Source of the DNA: Bombella pluederhausensis
Lineage (GTDB): Bacteria > Pseudomonadota > Alphaproteobacteria > Acetobacterales > Acetobacteraceae
Direction: 5' to 3'
Assembly (NCBI RefSeq): GCF_026385525.1
Contig: NZ_JANIDY010000004.1
Span: forward strand, 117,185 to 181,184
Length of the DNA stretch: 64,000 bases
In this document: positions 34,932-44,476 of the stretch, one piece after another
How positions within the stretch are numbered: the first letter of the stretch is position 1
Layout: each line of letters starts with the position of its first letter
Translations under genes and position numbers: made by a program
Notes under the pieces: generated by a model
Database searches by the model: none
Seen by the model: only the letters and a program-made list of their open reading frames with translations
Told to the model about the DNA's origin: nothing

Positions 34932-37900
34932 TCAGAAGGCAACATTAACCGAGCCAGTGGCACCACTATCAACAGAGTGGCCGCCGTACTGACCGATATA
35001 GGACAGGTCCAGATCAACATGCTGGCTGACCTTGGCAGCAAGACCTGCCTTAGCCACAGCAGCATCACGAGACAGCAGCACACCGTTCACGCTCATGTCG
35101 TTACCACCATCCATGAAGCGCTCTGTCCGGCTGGAACCGAGGCTACCATAGGCACGGCGATAAGCGGCCATGGCGTGGGCACGCAGCCACATTTCACCAA
35201 TCTGGAAGCTACGAGCAAAGCGGAACCCGAAGGTTGTGAAGCCAACGCTACGATCCTTGGACTGACCATAAAGAGCAGCCACACCATGCTCACGGAAGCG
35301 GCCTGCATACTGGTTGACGTAGGACCCTTCAAGGAACGGCTCGAACTGGAGCTTACCGAAGTTGAACTTATAGCTCAGCTCCGTGAAGGCACGGGCCGTA
35401 CCGCTGCGGTAATGGCTGGTCTGACGACCACCAAAATCAGCAACCTGAACATGACGGCGGGTGTTCATCAGGTTCCATGTATAGAACGCACCGAGGCGCA
35501 GGTTGAACCGGCCCCAATGAGACCCCGCATAGCTGCCAAGGCTGATATTGTTGCTGTTACCGGAGGAGTTGCTGGCCCCGTTCGTGTTGAACATGGAGTG
35601 ACCATAGGCAATCATGCCACCCAGACGCCAGCGGTCATCAATCGGCGTATCCACACCCATGACGAAACCGGCTGTCTGATGATGCAGCAGACCAGCATTA
35701 CCGCCGCCGCCATTGTGACCAAGGCTACCATAAGCCTGACCCCACAGGATGGCATGGTCGCTATAGCACTGGGATTCCTTGCGGCGTGTATAGAGGTCAT
35801 ACCGCCCATGAGACGACACTGTCCCGTCACCATCACACCCGGCATCTGCCAGACGATCCAGCACGGCCTGTTCCAGCAGGTAACTGTCCTGAATCATGGC
35901 CGTACGGGCAGACGCATGAATGTCACCAGACAGGTTGGTCAGGGCACGGCGGGCCTCACCCTGCGAATTAATGCCTGTCATAGCATGAACGATAGCGCTG
36001 TTGTCAGACAGGCTATCAAGGGCACGGCCAGTCTCACGCTCGTTACGATTCGTTGCCACGCTGCTGAAGGATGTCTCACTGCGTGAATAGATCACGTCCA
36101 CAGCCTGATTCTCGAACACCAGATACGGTGAAAGGAACAGCGTGTTCGGCAGGTTACCTGTCAGAGCGTTATCATGGTTGGCGCTGACTGTGCCCGTTGC
36201 TGTCAGGACACGATAACCGTCACCATCATAGATGCGCTGGCTGTCATTCTTCACGACATTGATGGTAGCGCTGTTCAGCTGGGCATCACCATTAACATGA
36301 ATCAGGCCAGAATTGAGCTGACGGTAAGAACCTGTCAGAGACCGACCTGTCGTATCAATCGTGCTGCCGCTACGGCTGTAACCCTTCACGTTATTCAGCG
36401 TGATGTAGGAGCCAGAAGATACCGGTGTGGAGCTGGCACCAACGGACAGCACGGACTGATTACCAGCGCTGCCATTCATCGTCAGGGCCGTACCCTGATT
36501 ACCGGCAGCACCAATGTTCAGCGTGCCGCTGGACTGGTTCCAGTTGGCTTCAACCGTACCACCACCTTCAACAGTCGTTGCAGCGGCAGCGCCATTGTCG
36601 GTTGTGTTACCCGTCAGACGGGCACCATTCTCAACCGTGATACCAGAAGACGAGGTGTTATTGCTGTCAGAAGCCGTACCATAGCCAGACGCCACGGCCA
36701 GAGTCGTATCCTTGCCGGAAACAACCGTTTCACCCTGATAGCTGTTGTCGTGGTTGGCAACATACAGCGTACCGCCGCCTGTTGCTTCCAGACCGCCCGT
36801 GCCTGTCAGCTTGCCATTCAGATATGTGTTCTGCTGGTTCGTGTTGAATGTCCCGTGACGGACAGCCCCACCGGCAGGTGTGCCATCAGCCAGATAGACA
36901 TTCGAGTTCACATGCAGGTCACTGCCCTGACGGTTCTGGATGACACCATTGCCATACATGACAACGCCGCCATTGGCTGTCGGATTGGTTTTATCAACCT
37001 GCGTAGCATCGCTGGTGATACCGGCGCCGTTGCTCGTGTCACCCGCAATGAGGGTACCAGTTCCAGCACCATTGACGGACTGATCCGCACCACCAACCTT
37101 CAGCTGACCATCGCTCTTGATGTTGACGGTACCAGCGTTGTTGATGACACCACCAGCCGTCACGCCAGCGGAGTAAAGCGGTGTTGAGCCTGTGCCCGTA
37201 CCAACCGTCAGACCACCCTGACCGATGTTGAGCTGGCCACCGGCATGGGAAGCACCATCTTCGTCAGAACCAACATTGACGGAACTGTTGGACGCAAGAT
37301 GACCATCCGTGTCCTGCCCACCGACAGACACGCCATAAGCCGTCACTTCACCGCCCTTCTGGACGCTCAGATGACCCGTGCCCTGCTGACCAACAACGAG
37401 GTTACCCGTGCTGCCACTACCCGTCAGGTTCATCTTGGCCTGAACATCGCTACCCGTGTTCTGCTCGTTACCGACAACCACATTGCCGGTAGAACCAGCC
37501 TGACTACCAATGGTGACATTACCATCTGTGGTCAGGCTACCCTGATTACCAACTGTCAGAGAGCCGTTACCGGCATTACCGACCGTAACATTACCTGTAT
37601 TGTCACCAGATTTATTCAGAGCGATGCTGGCATTGTTACCAGCAACGGCCACAGCACCCGTGCTGCCTGCCTCATTCCCAACAACAAGATTACCATTGCT
37701 GGTGAAGGCACCGCCATTCTGGACATTCAGGCTACCCTGCCCACGATCGCCAACAGTGGTCTGGACTGTTCCATTCTGATCGGCATTGACGGCAACAGAC
37801 GAACCGGCACCGTCAACCGTTACAGAGCCAACGCCATTCTTCTGGCCACCCACGGACAGATTGCCGTTGGTTGCAAAGGAACCGCTATTCTGGACGTTCA

Positions 37901-38840
37901 GGCTGCCCTGACCCTGATCACCAACAATCGTCTGGCCATTTTTAACCGTCAGGGAGGAGTTGGTGCCGTCAATCGTTGCGCTACCCTGTCCACCCTTCTG
38001 GGCTCCCAGAGTCAGATCGCCACCCACAACGGCTTTACCGCCCTGAGTCGCAGAGAAAGAACCCTGCCCCTGAGAGCCGATCGTCATGCCGCCAACGCCA
38101 ACAGTCAGACCATTACCGGCCCCGATGACGGACACATCACCACGACCATCCTTATAGTTACCGGCGATGAGCGTCTGAGCACCAACCTGACCACCATTTT
38201 TGATAATCAGACGGTTCGACTGCCCAACAGACGGGGTCGAGCCGTAATGCGTATCACCATTGCCGACCACGAGCTGACCATAGGCAGGCAAGGCCTTGCC
38301 ATTGCTATCTGTCTGCCCACGAAGCAGCAGAATACCATTCTTATCAACTGTCAGCGTAGCCGAATCATTTGCAGCAAGACCAACCTCGGTTTCACCACCA
38401 GAAATGATACCGCCAATCCGGTCACCATTGCCTGTCAGGGTGAGCGAACCATTACCACGAACAAACGTATAGCCATTATAAACGTTCTGGCCATTCATGG
38501 TCAGGTTATTGGCGTTGGTCTGCTCTGGATTATTTACAGTATCGCCAGAGTTAACATCGATACCGCCGGCCGTACCCAAAGACGCCGTATTATCCGTGTT
38601 CCCACGTACGCTGCCTGAGAAGGTCTGATTCGTCCCATCACCCTGAACACGATACACTTTAGTGCCCGTATTCACGATCTCCTGATTAGGCAGGCTCGGC
38701 GCAACAACGAAGTCAACCGTCTCATTACCGATCTTGTCGCTGACAACGGTATCTTCGGCATATGCAGGTGTGAAGATGCGCCCGAAGGGAGTCATCTCTA
38801 CACAGAACAAGGCTGCCGTAAACAAGAGCTTATTACGCAT
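34932..38840 (-). CDS. Type Va autotransporter, probable adhesin
   Basis: A protein of 1302 residues from the ATG at 38840, which has a strong Shine-Dalgarno (GGAGGA); the 18 upstream codons of open frame are not needed. The signal peptide is MRNKLLFTAALFC and what follows, ending TPAYA. The passenger (about residues 30-1000) is built from repeats of a beta-helix type: GSLNVQNGG/GSFATNGNLSVGGQKNG units of about 45 residues, rich in Gly, Asn and Ser. The last 280 residues form the outer-membrane autotransporter barrel, ending in the terminal Phe (GSVNVAF). No protease motif is visible, so an adhesion or biofilm role is likely. Confidence 0.88.
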   Translation of the reverse strand: MRNKLLFTAALFCVEMTPFGRIFTPAYAEDTVVSDKIGNETVDFVVAPSLPNQEIVNTGTKVYRVQGDGTNQTFSGSVRGNTDNTASLGTAGGIDVNSGDTVNNPEQTNANNLTMNGQNVYNGYTFVRGNGSLTLTGNGDRIGGIISGGETEVGLAANDSATLTVDKNGILLLRGQTDSNGKALPAYGQLVVGNGDTHYGSTPSVGQSNRLIIKNGGQVGAQTLIAGNYKDGRGDVSVIGAGNGLTVGVGGMTIGSQGQGSFSATQGGKAVVGGDLTLGAQKGGQGSATIDGTNSSLTVKNGQTIVGDQGQGSLNVQNSGSFATNGNLSVGGQKNGVGSVTVDGAGSSVAVNADQNGTVQTTVGDRGQGSLNVQNGGAFTSNGNLVVGNEAGSTGAVAVAGNNASIALNKSGDNTGNVTVGNAGNGSLTVGNQGSLTTDGNVTIGSQAGSTGNVVVGNEQNTGSDVQAKMNLTGSGSTGNLVVGQQGTGHLSVQKGGEVTAYGVSVGGQDTDGHLASNSSVNVGSDEDGASHAGGQLNIGQGGLTVGTGTGSTPLYSAGVTAGGVINNAGTVNIKSDGQLKVGGADQSVNGAGTGTLIAGDTSNGAGITSDATQVDKTNPTANGGVVMYGNGVIQNRQGSDLHVNSNVYLADGTPAGGAVRHGTFNTNQQNTYLNGKLTGTGGLEATGGGTLYVANHDNSYQGETVVSGKDTTLAVASGYGTASDSNNTSSSGITVENGARLTGNTTDNGAAAATTVEGGGTVEANWNQSSGTLNIGAAGNQGTALTMNGSAGNQSVLSVGASSTPVSSGSYITLNNVKGYSRSGSTIDTTGRSLTGSYRQLNSGLIHVNGDAQLNSATINVVKNDSQRIYDGDGYRVLTATGTVSANHDNALTGNLPNTLFLSPYLVFENQAVDVIYSRSETSFSSVATNRNERETGRALDSLSDNSAIVHAMTGINSQGEARRALTNLSGDIHASARTAMIQDSYLLEQAVLDRLADAGCDGDGTVSSHGRYDLYTRRKESQCYSDHAILWGQAYGSLGHNGGGGNAGLLHHQTAGFVMGVDTPIDDRWRLGGMIAYGHSMFNTNGASNSSGNSNNISLGSYAGSHWGRFNLRLGAFYTWNLMNTRRHVQVADFGGRQTSHYRSGTARAFTELSYKFNFGKLQFEPFLEGSYVNQYAGRFREHGVAALYGQSKDRSVGFTTFGFRFARSFQIGEMWLRAHAMAAYRRAYGSLGSSRTERFMDGGNDMSVNGVLLSRDAAVAKAGLAAKVSQHVDLDLSYIGQYGGHSVDSGATGSVNVAF

Positions 38841-39129
38841 GATTCCTCCCACGCCACGCCAGACCGCACCCTTCCCTGCCCTGACTGGCACCACAAGGAA
38901 AAAGCCCGGGGGACACTTCTCAAGAATACAAATTTCTCAACGGAGAGATAACAGAGAATTAATTAAGAAACAACCATATTATTAACTATTACGATGATGA
39001 CTCTGGATTCTAACCATCTGGATTTCATACTCTCGAATAGACAAAGTAATACTTAAAATAATTCTCACAATAAAATGGACTTACATCCATGACAAACAGA
39101 CCCTTGATGAAGGCAAAGGAAAACGACTC

Positions 39130-39585
39130 TCAAATGGTAAAGGAAATAGGCGCCTGACGGGGGCGCTCCAAACCAGAACGTTCTGCTTTCTGAAGCAGAT
39201 CAGCGAGCGTAATACCAGCCAGCCGTTCTTTCACGCTATCATTCAGTTCTGCCCATAACGGCGCAACAACCAAGGACTGCAATGGATTATTATCTTTTCC
39301 CTGCAAAGCTGCAACTTCATCACGGATGCCAACAGCACAGACAATTTCATGCAAGGTCACCACACGGGGCGACCGACCCAGCCGGTACCCACCTTTTGGC
39401 CCCCGAACACTGTCCAGCAACCCTGCACGAGAGAGTGCCTGCAACACCGGCTCAATCCCCCGCCTCAGCAACCCGCTGCGCCGAGCAATGTCTGCGCCGC
39501 TGACAACTCCGGAACGCCCGGCATGGAAGGCAACATCAAGCATAATGGACAGGGCCGTCAGAATACGGTCATTCTTCAGATACAT
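39130..39585 (-). CDS. Rrf2-family regulator without cluster cysteines (CymR-like)
   Basis: A protein of 151 residues. The N-terminal winged helix has the family features: MYLKNDRILTALSIMLDVAFHAGR, ADIARRSGLLRRGIEPVLQALSRAGLLDSVRGPKGGYRLGR. IscR and NsrR carry three cysteines for an iron-sulfur cluster in the next segment; here that region has only one Cys (HEIVCAVG), so no such cluster can be formed in the usual way. Cluster-free Rrf2 proteins include CymR, which controls cysteine metabolism with CysK as its partner. The divergent neighbour is cysK, which supports this reading. Confidence 0.78.
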   Translation of the reverse strand: MYLKNDRILTALSIMLDVAFHAGRSGVVSGADIARRSGLLRRGIEPVLQALSRAGLLDSVRGPKGGYRLGRSPRVVTLHEIVCAVGIRDEVAALQGKDNNPLQSLVVAPLWAELNDSVKERLAGITLADLLQKAERSGLERPRQAPISFTI

Positions 39586-39655
39586 TATTCACTCTTTACC
39601 ATCACAGTATCGTCCCCTTTTAGCTCATCTTACAGCATAGAAAAGGAAATTATGC

Positions 39656-39702
39656 GAATGACTCTCGTTTCTTTGGTCATTCCGCCTGCAATGAGCTAGG
39701 AT
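39656..39702 (+). promoter_or_regulatory. cysK promoter with overlapping inverted repeat (candidate Rrf2/CymR-like operator)
   Basis: GAATGAC (39656-39662) and GTCATTC (39676-39682) form a perfect 7-base inverted repeat. Its right arm overlaps a -35 box TTGGTC (39673-39678), with TAGGAT (39697-39702) 18 bases further. It lies 78-125 bases before cysK and between it and the divergent Rrf2 gene. Confidence 0.5.
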
Positions 39703-39780
39703 AGGCAGGGTGAATGCCGGGCAGACCCGAAGGCTGCTTCTTCTTACCACAGTTTTTTACTTACGGCAGGGAGCCCACCA

Positions 39781-40782
39781 ATGACAGGTTCATCTCCATC
39801 CAAACCTCCTTTTCCACTCTCCAAAACCCCTTTTGCGGCACCGCGCGGGCATGTTTACCCCTCCTTTATGGAAGTCGTGGGCGGAACGCCTCTGGTTGCC
39901 ATCCCTCACCTGACAAAGAAGGAAGGGCTGAAGGCGCATGTGCTGCTTAAGCTTGAGTTCTTTAATCCTCTCGCTTCCGTCAAAGACCGCATCGGTGTCG
40001 CCATGCTGCGGGAAGCACAGGAGAAAGGCCTCATCACCCCGGGCAAATCTGTTCTTGTAGAACCGACATCCGGCAATACAGGTATTGGCCTTGCCTTCGC
40101 TGCGGCAGCCATGGGCTATAAGATGATCGTCACCATGCCGGAAAGCGCCTCGATGGAACGGCGGAAGATGCTGGCCCTTATGGGTGTGACGCTGGAGCTG
40201 ACCCCCGCCCAGCAGGGTATGAAAGGGGCCATCACCAAGGCGCAGGAAATTCTGAAAAAGACAGACAATGCCTGGATGCCCAGCCAGTTCACCAACCCAG
40301 CCAACCCGAAAGTGCATGAGGAAACAACGGCTGAAGAAATCTGGACCGATACTGCCGGTTCCGTGGATGCCGTTGTCGCTGGCCTTGGCACGGGTGGGAC
40401 AGCCTCTGGCATTGCTCATGCCCTCAAGCCCCGCAAGGAAGGGCTGAAGGTCTTCGGTCTGGAGCCTTCCGAGAGTGCCGTTCTCAACGGGGATGACCCC
40501 GGCCCGCATGGCATTCAGGGGCTTGGCCCGGGCTTCAAGCCGGATACGCTGGATGTCCGTGCGTTGGACAAGGTCATCCCTGTCACCGAGCATGATGCCC
40601 TGACAACAGCCCGCCTCTGCGCCAGCACGGAAGGTCTACCCATCGGTATTTCCGCCGGGGCCGCTCTCTTTGCCGCCATGGAGCTGGCAAAGAAAGATGA
40701 ATGGGCAGGCAAGACCATTGTCGCCATCATCCCCGACTTTGCAGAGCGTTATCTGTCCACGCCACTTTTCGCTGGCCTGTAA
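39781..40782 (+). CDS. cysK: Cysteine synthase A (O-acetylserine sulfhydrylase)
   Basis: A protein of 333 residues that makes cysteine from O-acetylserine and sulfide. The PLP lysine is in ASVKDRIG (about residue 68), TSGNTGIG is the substrate loop, GTGGTASGI binds the phosphate, and GISAGAALFAAM is near the C-terminus. A 20-residue N-terminal extension is present. Sulfide would come from the sulfite reductase genes 7 kb downstream. The Shine-Dalgarno GGGAG lies nine bases before the ATG. A strong terminator follows. Confidence 0.95.
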   Translation: MTGSSPSKPPFPLSKTPFAAPRGHVYPSFMEVVGGTPLVAIPHLTKKEGLKAHVLLKLEFFNPLASVKDRIGVAMLREAQEKGLITPGKSVLVEPTSGNTGIGLAFAAAAMGYKMIVTMPESASMERRKMLALMGVTLELTPAQQGMKGAITKAQEILKKTDNAWMPSQFTNPANPKVHEETTAEEIWTDTAGSVDAVVAGLGTGGTASGIAHALKPRKEGLKVFGLEPSESAVLNGDDPGPHGIQGLGPGFKPDTLDVRALDKVIPVTEHDALTTARLCASTEGLPIGISAGAALFAAMELAKKDEWAGKTIVAIIPDFAERYLSTPLFAGL

Positions 40783-40797
40783 GAATCAGCCAGCCAT

Positions 40798-40837
40798 AAA
40801 AAAGCCTCCGCTCCCGAAAAAGGGCGGAGGCTTTTTT
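40798..40837. terminator. Bidirectional terminator after cysK
   Basis: AAAAAGCCTCCGC and GCGGAGGCTTTTTT flank a loop of about 10 bases. It lies between convergent cysK and the SDR gene. Confidence 0.9.
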
Positions 40838-40882
40838 CATGTCGGGATGGCCATGGACCATCCCGTCACAGGTGAGATCATC

Positions 40883-41653
40883 TCACTCGGAGGTGTAACC
40901 GCCGTCAATCACCAGCTCGGTTGCCGTAACGAACTTGGATTCATCAGAAGCCAGATACAGGACACCGTAAGCCACATCTTCCGGCGTACCCAGATGACCG
41001 ACCGGGTGGATGTCCACCAGATGCTGGTAAGCAGCCTTATCAGTGTGGGTCAGCTCATCAACCAGCGGGGTCTGGATGTAGCCCGGGCACACGCTGTTGA
41101 TACGAATCTTGTACCCGCTGCGTGCGCAATGCAGAGCAGCAGATTTGGTGAGCATCTTCACGCCACCCTTGGAAGACCCATAAGCGGCCAGATTGGGAAT
41201 ACCAACCAGTGCAGAGCTGGAACACATATTGACGATGGAGCCACCTTCACCGCCATTCAGCTCACGCATAATCTCAACGGCATATTTCGTACCGAGGAAC
41301 ACACCATCCAGATTGATGGACTGCACACGACGCCAGTCTTCCAGAGATGTGCTTTCGATGGTGCCATCAAAGGCAATGCCAGCATTATTGACGACAATGT
41401 CCAGACGACCATCATGCTCCTTGATGGCGGCCATTGTCTTCTTCCACTCATCTTCCTTCGCCACGTTCAGCGGAAGGAAGCAGGCCTTGCCGCCAGCCTT
41501 GCGAATCTCCTCAACGACCTCCTCACCACCCTTCGGGTTGAGGTCTGCCACGATGACCTTGGCGCCTTCCTTGGCCAGAACCTTGGCAATGCCTTTACCA
41601 ATTCCGCTACCAGCGCCGGTTACGAGTGCGATTTTCCCAGCAATCCGTCCCAT
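40883..41653 (-). CDS. Short-chain dehydrogenase/reductase
   Basis: A classical SDR of 256 residues. The NAD(P) motif is TGAGSGIGKG, with NNAG at about 90. The catalytic Ser is in CSSSALVG, and Tyr and Lys in YGSSKGG. An Asp at the end of strand two (VADLNPKG) favours NAD over NADP. The substrate cannot be read from the sequence; alcohol or polyol dehydrogenases of acetic acid bacteria have this plan. An FNR-type palindrome lies 61 bases upstream of the start, suggesting expression responds to oxygen. Shine-Dalgarno AGGAGATGAC is present. Confidence 0.88.
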   Translation of the reverse strand: MGRIAGKIALVTGAGSGIGKGIAKVLAKEGAKVIVADLNPKGGEEVVEEIRKAGGKACFLPLNVAKEDEWKKTMAAIKEHDGRLDIVVNNAGIAFDGTIESTSLEDWRRVQSINLDGVFLGTKYAVEIMRELNGGEGGSIVNMCSSSALVGIPNLAAYGSSKGGVKMLTKSAALHCARSGYKIRINSVCPGYIQTPLVDELTHTDKAAYQHLVDIHPVGHLGTPEDVAYGVLYLASDESKFVTATELVIDGGYTSE

Positions 41654-41713
41654 CTGTCATCTCCTCAGATAAAGGGGTCTGTTTTCACGCTACCTTTTTT
41701 GCATGAAATCGCT

Positions 41714-41727
41714 TTGACTTATATCAA
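41714..41727. promoter_or_regulatory. FNR/FixK-type box upstream of the SDR gene
   Basis: TTGAC-TTAT-ATCAA differs from the consensus TTGAT-N4-ATCAA at one base. It is centred about 67 bases before the SDR start codon in a region with no other gene. Confidence 0.5.
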
Positions 41728-41914
41728 AATAAGGCATGGCCTTTGCTGCAAGAACCATACAACACATCCCGGATCAGGCTGCCTGCCGCAGTTTACAGCC
41801 TTTTCCCTCTTTATGTTTCATTAATGCATATCTTCCATGCCTTTGAAGCACATCCAGACGGCCAGAAAACCGCATTTCTCCTTCGACAGGACAGGCTCAC
41901 AACAACAATTTCTT

Positions 41915-41937
41915 AATAACTAAATATTATAGTTATT
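41915..41937. promoter_or_regulatory. AT-rich inverted repeat upstream of tauD-like gene
   Basis: Perfect 8-base arms AATAACTA and TAGTTATT around AATATTA, 204 bases before the start. It could be an operator; no regulator can be named. Confidence 0.35.
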
Positions 41938-42140
41938 TAAAATACCCTCCAGATCACCACTTCAGTGGCACATCCTCACAAGGCATAGGAAAGAATTATC
42001 CTTATAAAACAATATGATATAAAAAAGTTCATCACAGACTGCATTTTTCACTTTCAAAATTGAATGATTACCCCATTATGACGACAGAATCTGTTGATTA
42101 CATAAAGAACTATCAATCTTCGTTCTATGGAGTTTCCATC

Positions 42141-43043
42141 ATGGCTTCCACCGCCTTTGCCCCCTCCTTCCCACTCCCCGCCAATACAGAACTGAAAGCC
42201 ACCCCGCTCAGCCCGGCCATCGGTGCCATCGTAGAAAGCGTGGACCTCTCTCACCCCCTGTCCCCCTCGCAGAAAAACAACATTCATCAGCTGCTTCTGC
42301 GCCATCAGGTCCTGTTTTTCCGCAAGCAGACCATTTCTCCGGCACAACAGCGTGATTTCGCCCGCAATTTCGGCAAGCTGCACCTTCACCCCATTTTCCC
42401 CACTGTGCCCGATGTGCCGGAAGCCATCGTGCTGGACACAGCCAAAAACGACCTGCGGGACAACGCCCTCTGGCACACAGATGTCACCTTTCAGCAGGAA
42501 CCCCCGATGGGTGCCGTGCTGACCAGCCGCCTCCTGCCGGAAACCGGCGGTGGAGATACACTCTGGGCCAGCGGTACGGCAGCCTATGATGCTCTCTCTG
42601 ATGGCATGAAGCAGCGCATCGACACGCTGACAGCCCAGCACGACTTTCTTCGCTCCTTCCCTGTCTCCCGCTATGGCCGGACAGAAGCGGAGCTGGAAAA
42701 ATGGGCCGAAACACGCAATAACTTCCCCCCGGTGACGCATCCTGTCGTCCGCATTCACCCGGAAACTGGCGCAAAGGCTTTATTCGTGAATGAAGGTTTT
42801 ACAACCGAAATCAACGATATTGACCCTGAGGAAAGCGCTGCCCTGCTGTCCTACCTGACCCGCCACGCCACACGGCCGGAGTTCTCCATCCGCTGGCGCT
42901 GGGAGGAAGGCGATGTTGCCTTCTGGGACAACCGCATCACCCAGCATTATGCCGTGAATGACTATCTCCCAGCCCGGCGGATCATGAATCGTGTCACCAT
43001 CATCGGGGACCGTCCTTATGGCCCCACACGTCAGGAAGGATAA
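42141..43043 (+). CDS. TauD/TfdA-family 2-oxoglutarate-dependent dioxygenase
   Basis: A protein of 300 residues from the ATG at 42141, preceded by GGAG at a good distance; in-phase starts at 42078 and a TTG at 42060 would add residues unlike the family. The iron triad is visible: His and Asp in LWHTDVTF (about residues 112 and 114) and His in TQHYAVND (about 269), with the 2-oxoglutarate Arg just after (PARRIMNR). TauD releases sulfite from taurine; relatives act on other sulfonates, sulfate esters or herbicides. It is followed by a permease and a TonB receptor, and the sulfite reductase operon is 4 kb away, so an organosulfur substrate is likely but not proved. Confidence 0.85.
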   Translation: MASTAFAPSFPLPANTELKATPLSPAIGAIVESVDLSHPLSPSQKNNIHQLLLRHQVLFFRKQTISPAQQRDFARNFGKLHLHPIFPTVPDVPEAIVLDTAKNDLRDNALWHTDVTFQQEPPMGAVLTSRLLPETGGGDTLWASGTAAYDALSDGMKQRIDTLTAQHDFLRSFPVSRYGRTEAELEKWAETRNNFPPVTHPVVRIHPETGAKALFVNEGFTTEINDIDPEESAALLSYLTRHATRPEFSIRWRWEEGDVAFWDNRITQHYAVNDYLPARRIMNRVTIIGDRPYGPTRQEG

Positions 43044-43051
43044 AAAGCCCG

Positions 43052-44407
43052 ATGAACCAGCCCACCAGCACCTCAACGGCCACATCTGCCAGCCCCTCTA
43101 CAAACCGCTTCAAGGGGCTACATGTCGCCATGATCTCCATCGGCGGCATCATCGGAGCAGGGCTGTTTGTGGGAACATCCGCCACCATCGCCGCCGCCGG
43201 TCCTGCCGTCCTTCTTTCCTATCTTGCGGCAGGGCTTGTTGTCTGGCTGGTCATGCGGTTGCTGGGTGGGCTGGCTATCAGTGCACGGGGGCAGGGTTCC
43301 TTCATCACCCACATCGCCACACATAACGGCCCCAGAGCCGCCTTCATCACCGGCTGGAGCTACGCCTTTCTCTGGGCCGTGACGGCAGGAGCGCAGGCCG
43401 TGGCTGGCGGGATGATTATTGGCCGACTGGCGGACATAGCCCCACTCTGGGGCGCACTTGTTCTTGTCGCCATTGCATGGACCATCAACCGTCTCTCCCT
43501 GCGCCATTACGGACAGGCAGAAACGGGCCTCTCCATTTTCAAGCTGCTCTTTCTGGGGGGATTCATCGCCCTTGGGCTGGGCTGGCTCATCCTGTCCGGC
43601 CACCCTCTCACGCACGCCCTTAATAACATGACCTCCCATGGAGGGCTCTTTCCCAAAGGGAGCTGGGCCGTCATCGGGGCTGTGCCCATGATCGTGCAGA
43701 CCTTCACGGGCTGCGAGATCGCCATTATCGCCGCAACGGACAGTGATCGCCCCCTGCGTGCCATTGCCCGCACCATGAGGCGGCTTCCTTTGCAGGTCCT
43801 GTTCTTCTATGCCGGGTCCGTACTGGTCATCATCTCCCTGCTGCCATGGAATGCCGTACATGTCGGGCAGTCCCCTTTCCTGAGCGTGCTGGAATATCTC
43901 AAAGTGCCGCTGGCCCGCTACGCCGCCATTGCCGTGACACTCGTAGCTGTTCTTTCCTGCCTCAACTCGGCTGTCTATGTCGTGTCCCGTACCCTGCGTG
44001 AGCTTGCAGACCTCCGCCTTGCCCCGCAAAAGTTGACAGAGGAAACCGCCCAGCAGGTACCCATCTGGTCCCTGCGCCTGACGACCCTGCTGGAGCTGGC
44101 CGTCATCGCTGCTGCCATTGGCTCACCAGAGACAATCTACCCCATTCTTCTGGGGTCTTCTGGCGGGCTCATCCTGTTCATCTATTTCATGATCGCCATT
44201 GCCTACTGGCTCTGGGCCCGACAGTCACAAACTGCCACGGCCCTGCCACTGGCCAAAGGGCTGACCGTTCTCATCCCTGTTCTGGGAGTCATCCTGCTCG
44301 TTCTGCCATCAGCACGAGGAGACACCTTACTGTCTCTCGCCATCATTCTGTTGCTGACACTGACCAGTCTGGTGTCTGTCGCCCGGCGATGTCTGAGCAA
44401 GGCCTGA
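43052..44407 (+). CDS. APC-superfamily amino acid permease
   Basis: An inner-membrane transporter of 451 residues with about 12 hydrophobic segments. The first carries the family motif ISIGGIIGAGLFVGT, the backbone that binds the substrate amino or carboxylate group. It resembles the GabP/AnsP/CycA-type amino acid transporters. It starts nine bases after the dioxygenase stop, so they are probably co-transcribed. The substrate may be the compound cleaved by the dioxygenase, or an amino acid released from it. Confidence 0.85.
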   Translation: MNQPTSTSTATSASPSTNRFKGLHVAMISIGGIIGAGLFVGTSATIAAAGPAVLLSYLAAGLVVWLVMRLLGGLAISARGQGSFITHIATHNGPRAAFITGWSYAFLWAVTAGAQAVAGGMIIGRLADIAPLWGALVLVAIAWTINRLSLRHYGQAETGLSIFKLLFLGGFIALGLGWLILSGHPLTHALNNMTSHGGLFPKGSWAVIGAVPMIVQTFTGCEIAIIAATDSDRPLRAIARTMRRLPLQVLFFYAGSVLVIISLLPWNAVHVGQSPFLSVLEYLKVPLARYAAIAVTLVAVLSCLNSAVYVVSRTLRELADLRLAPQKLTEETAQQVPIWSLRLTTLLELAVIAAAIGSPETIYPILLGSSGGLILFIYFMIAIAYWLWARQSQTATALPLAKGLTVLIPVLGVILLVLPSARGDTLLSLAIILLLTLTSLVSVARRCLSKA

Positions 44408-44476
44408 TCGTTTTTCCAATAAATCCGGGACGAGTCTGTCCCGGCAGCCTGCCCTCCCTCGCCTAACGGACTTACA

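Larger units (their letters stand above)
41654..42140. other. Divergent intergenic region between the SDR and tauD-like genes
   Basis: There are 487 bases without a convincing gene. Besides the FNR-type box and the inverted repeat at 41915-41937, the tauD-proximal 250 bases are AT-rich. A frame in phase with tauD opens at a TTG at 42060, but I consider the ATG at 42141 the start. Confidence 0.5.

Noticed and set aside
34767..38618. Long open frames antisense to the autotransporter (34767-36086, 36174-37187, 37245-38618)
   Set aside because: They mirror the repetitive, biased codons of the autotransporter. They have no family features and no ribosome-binding sites.
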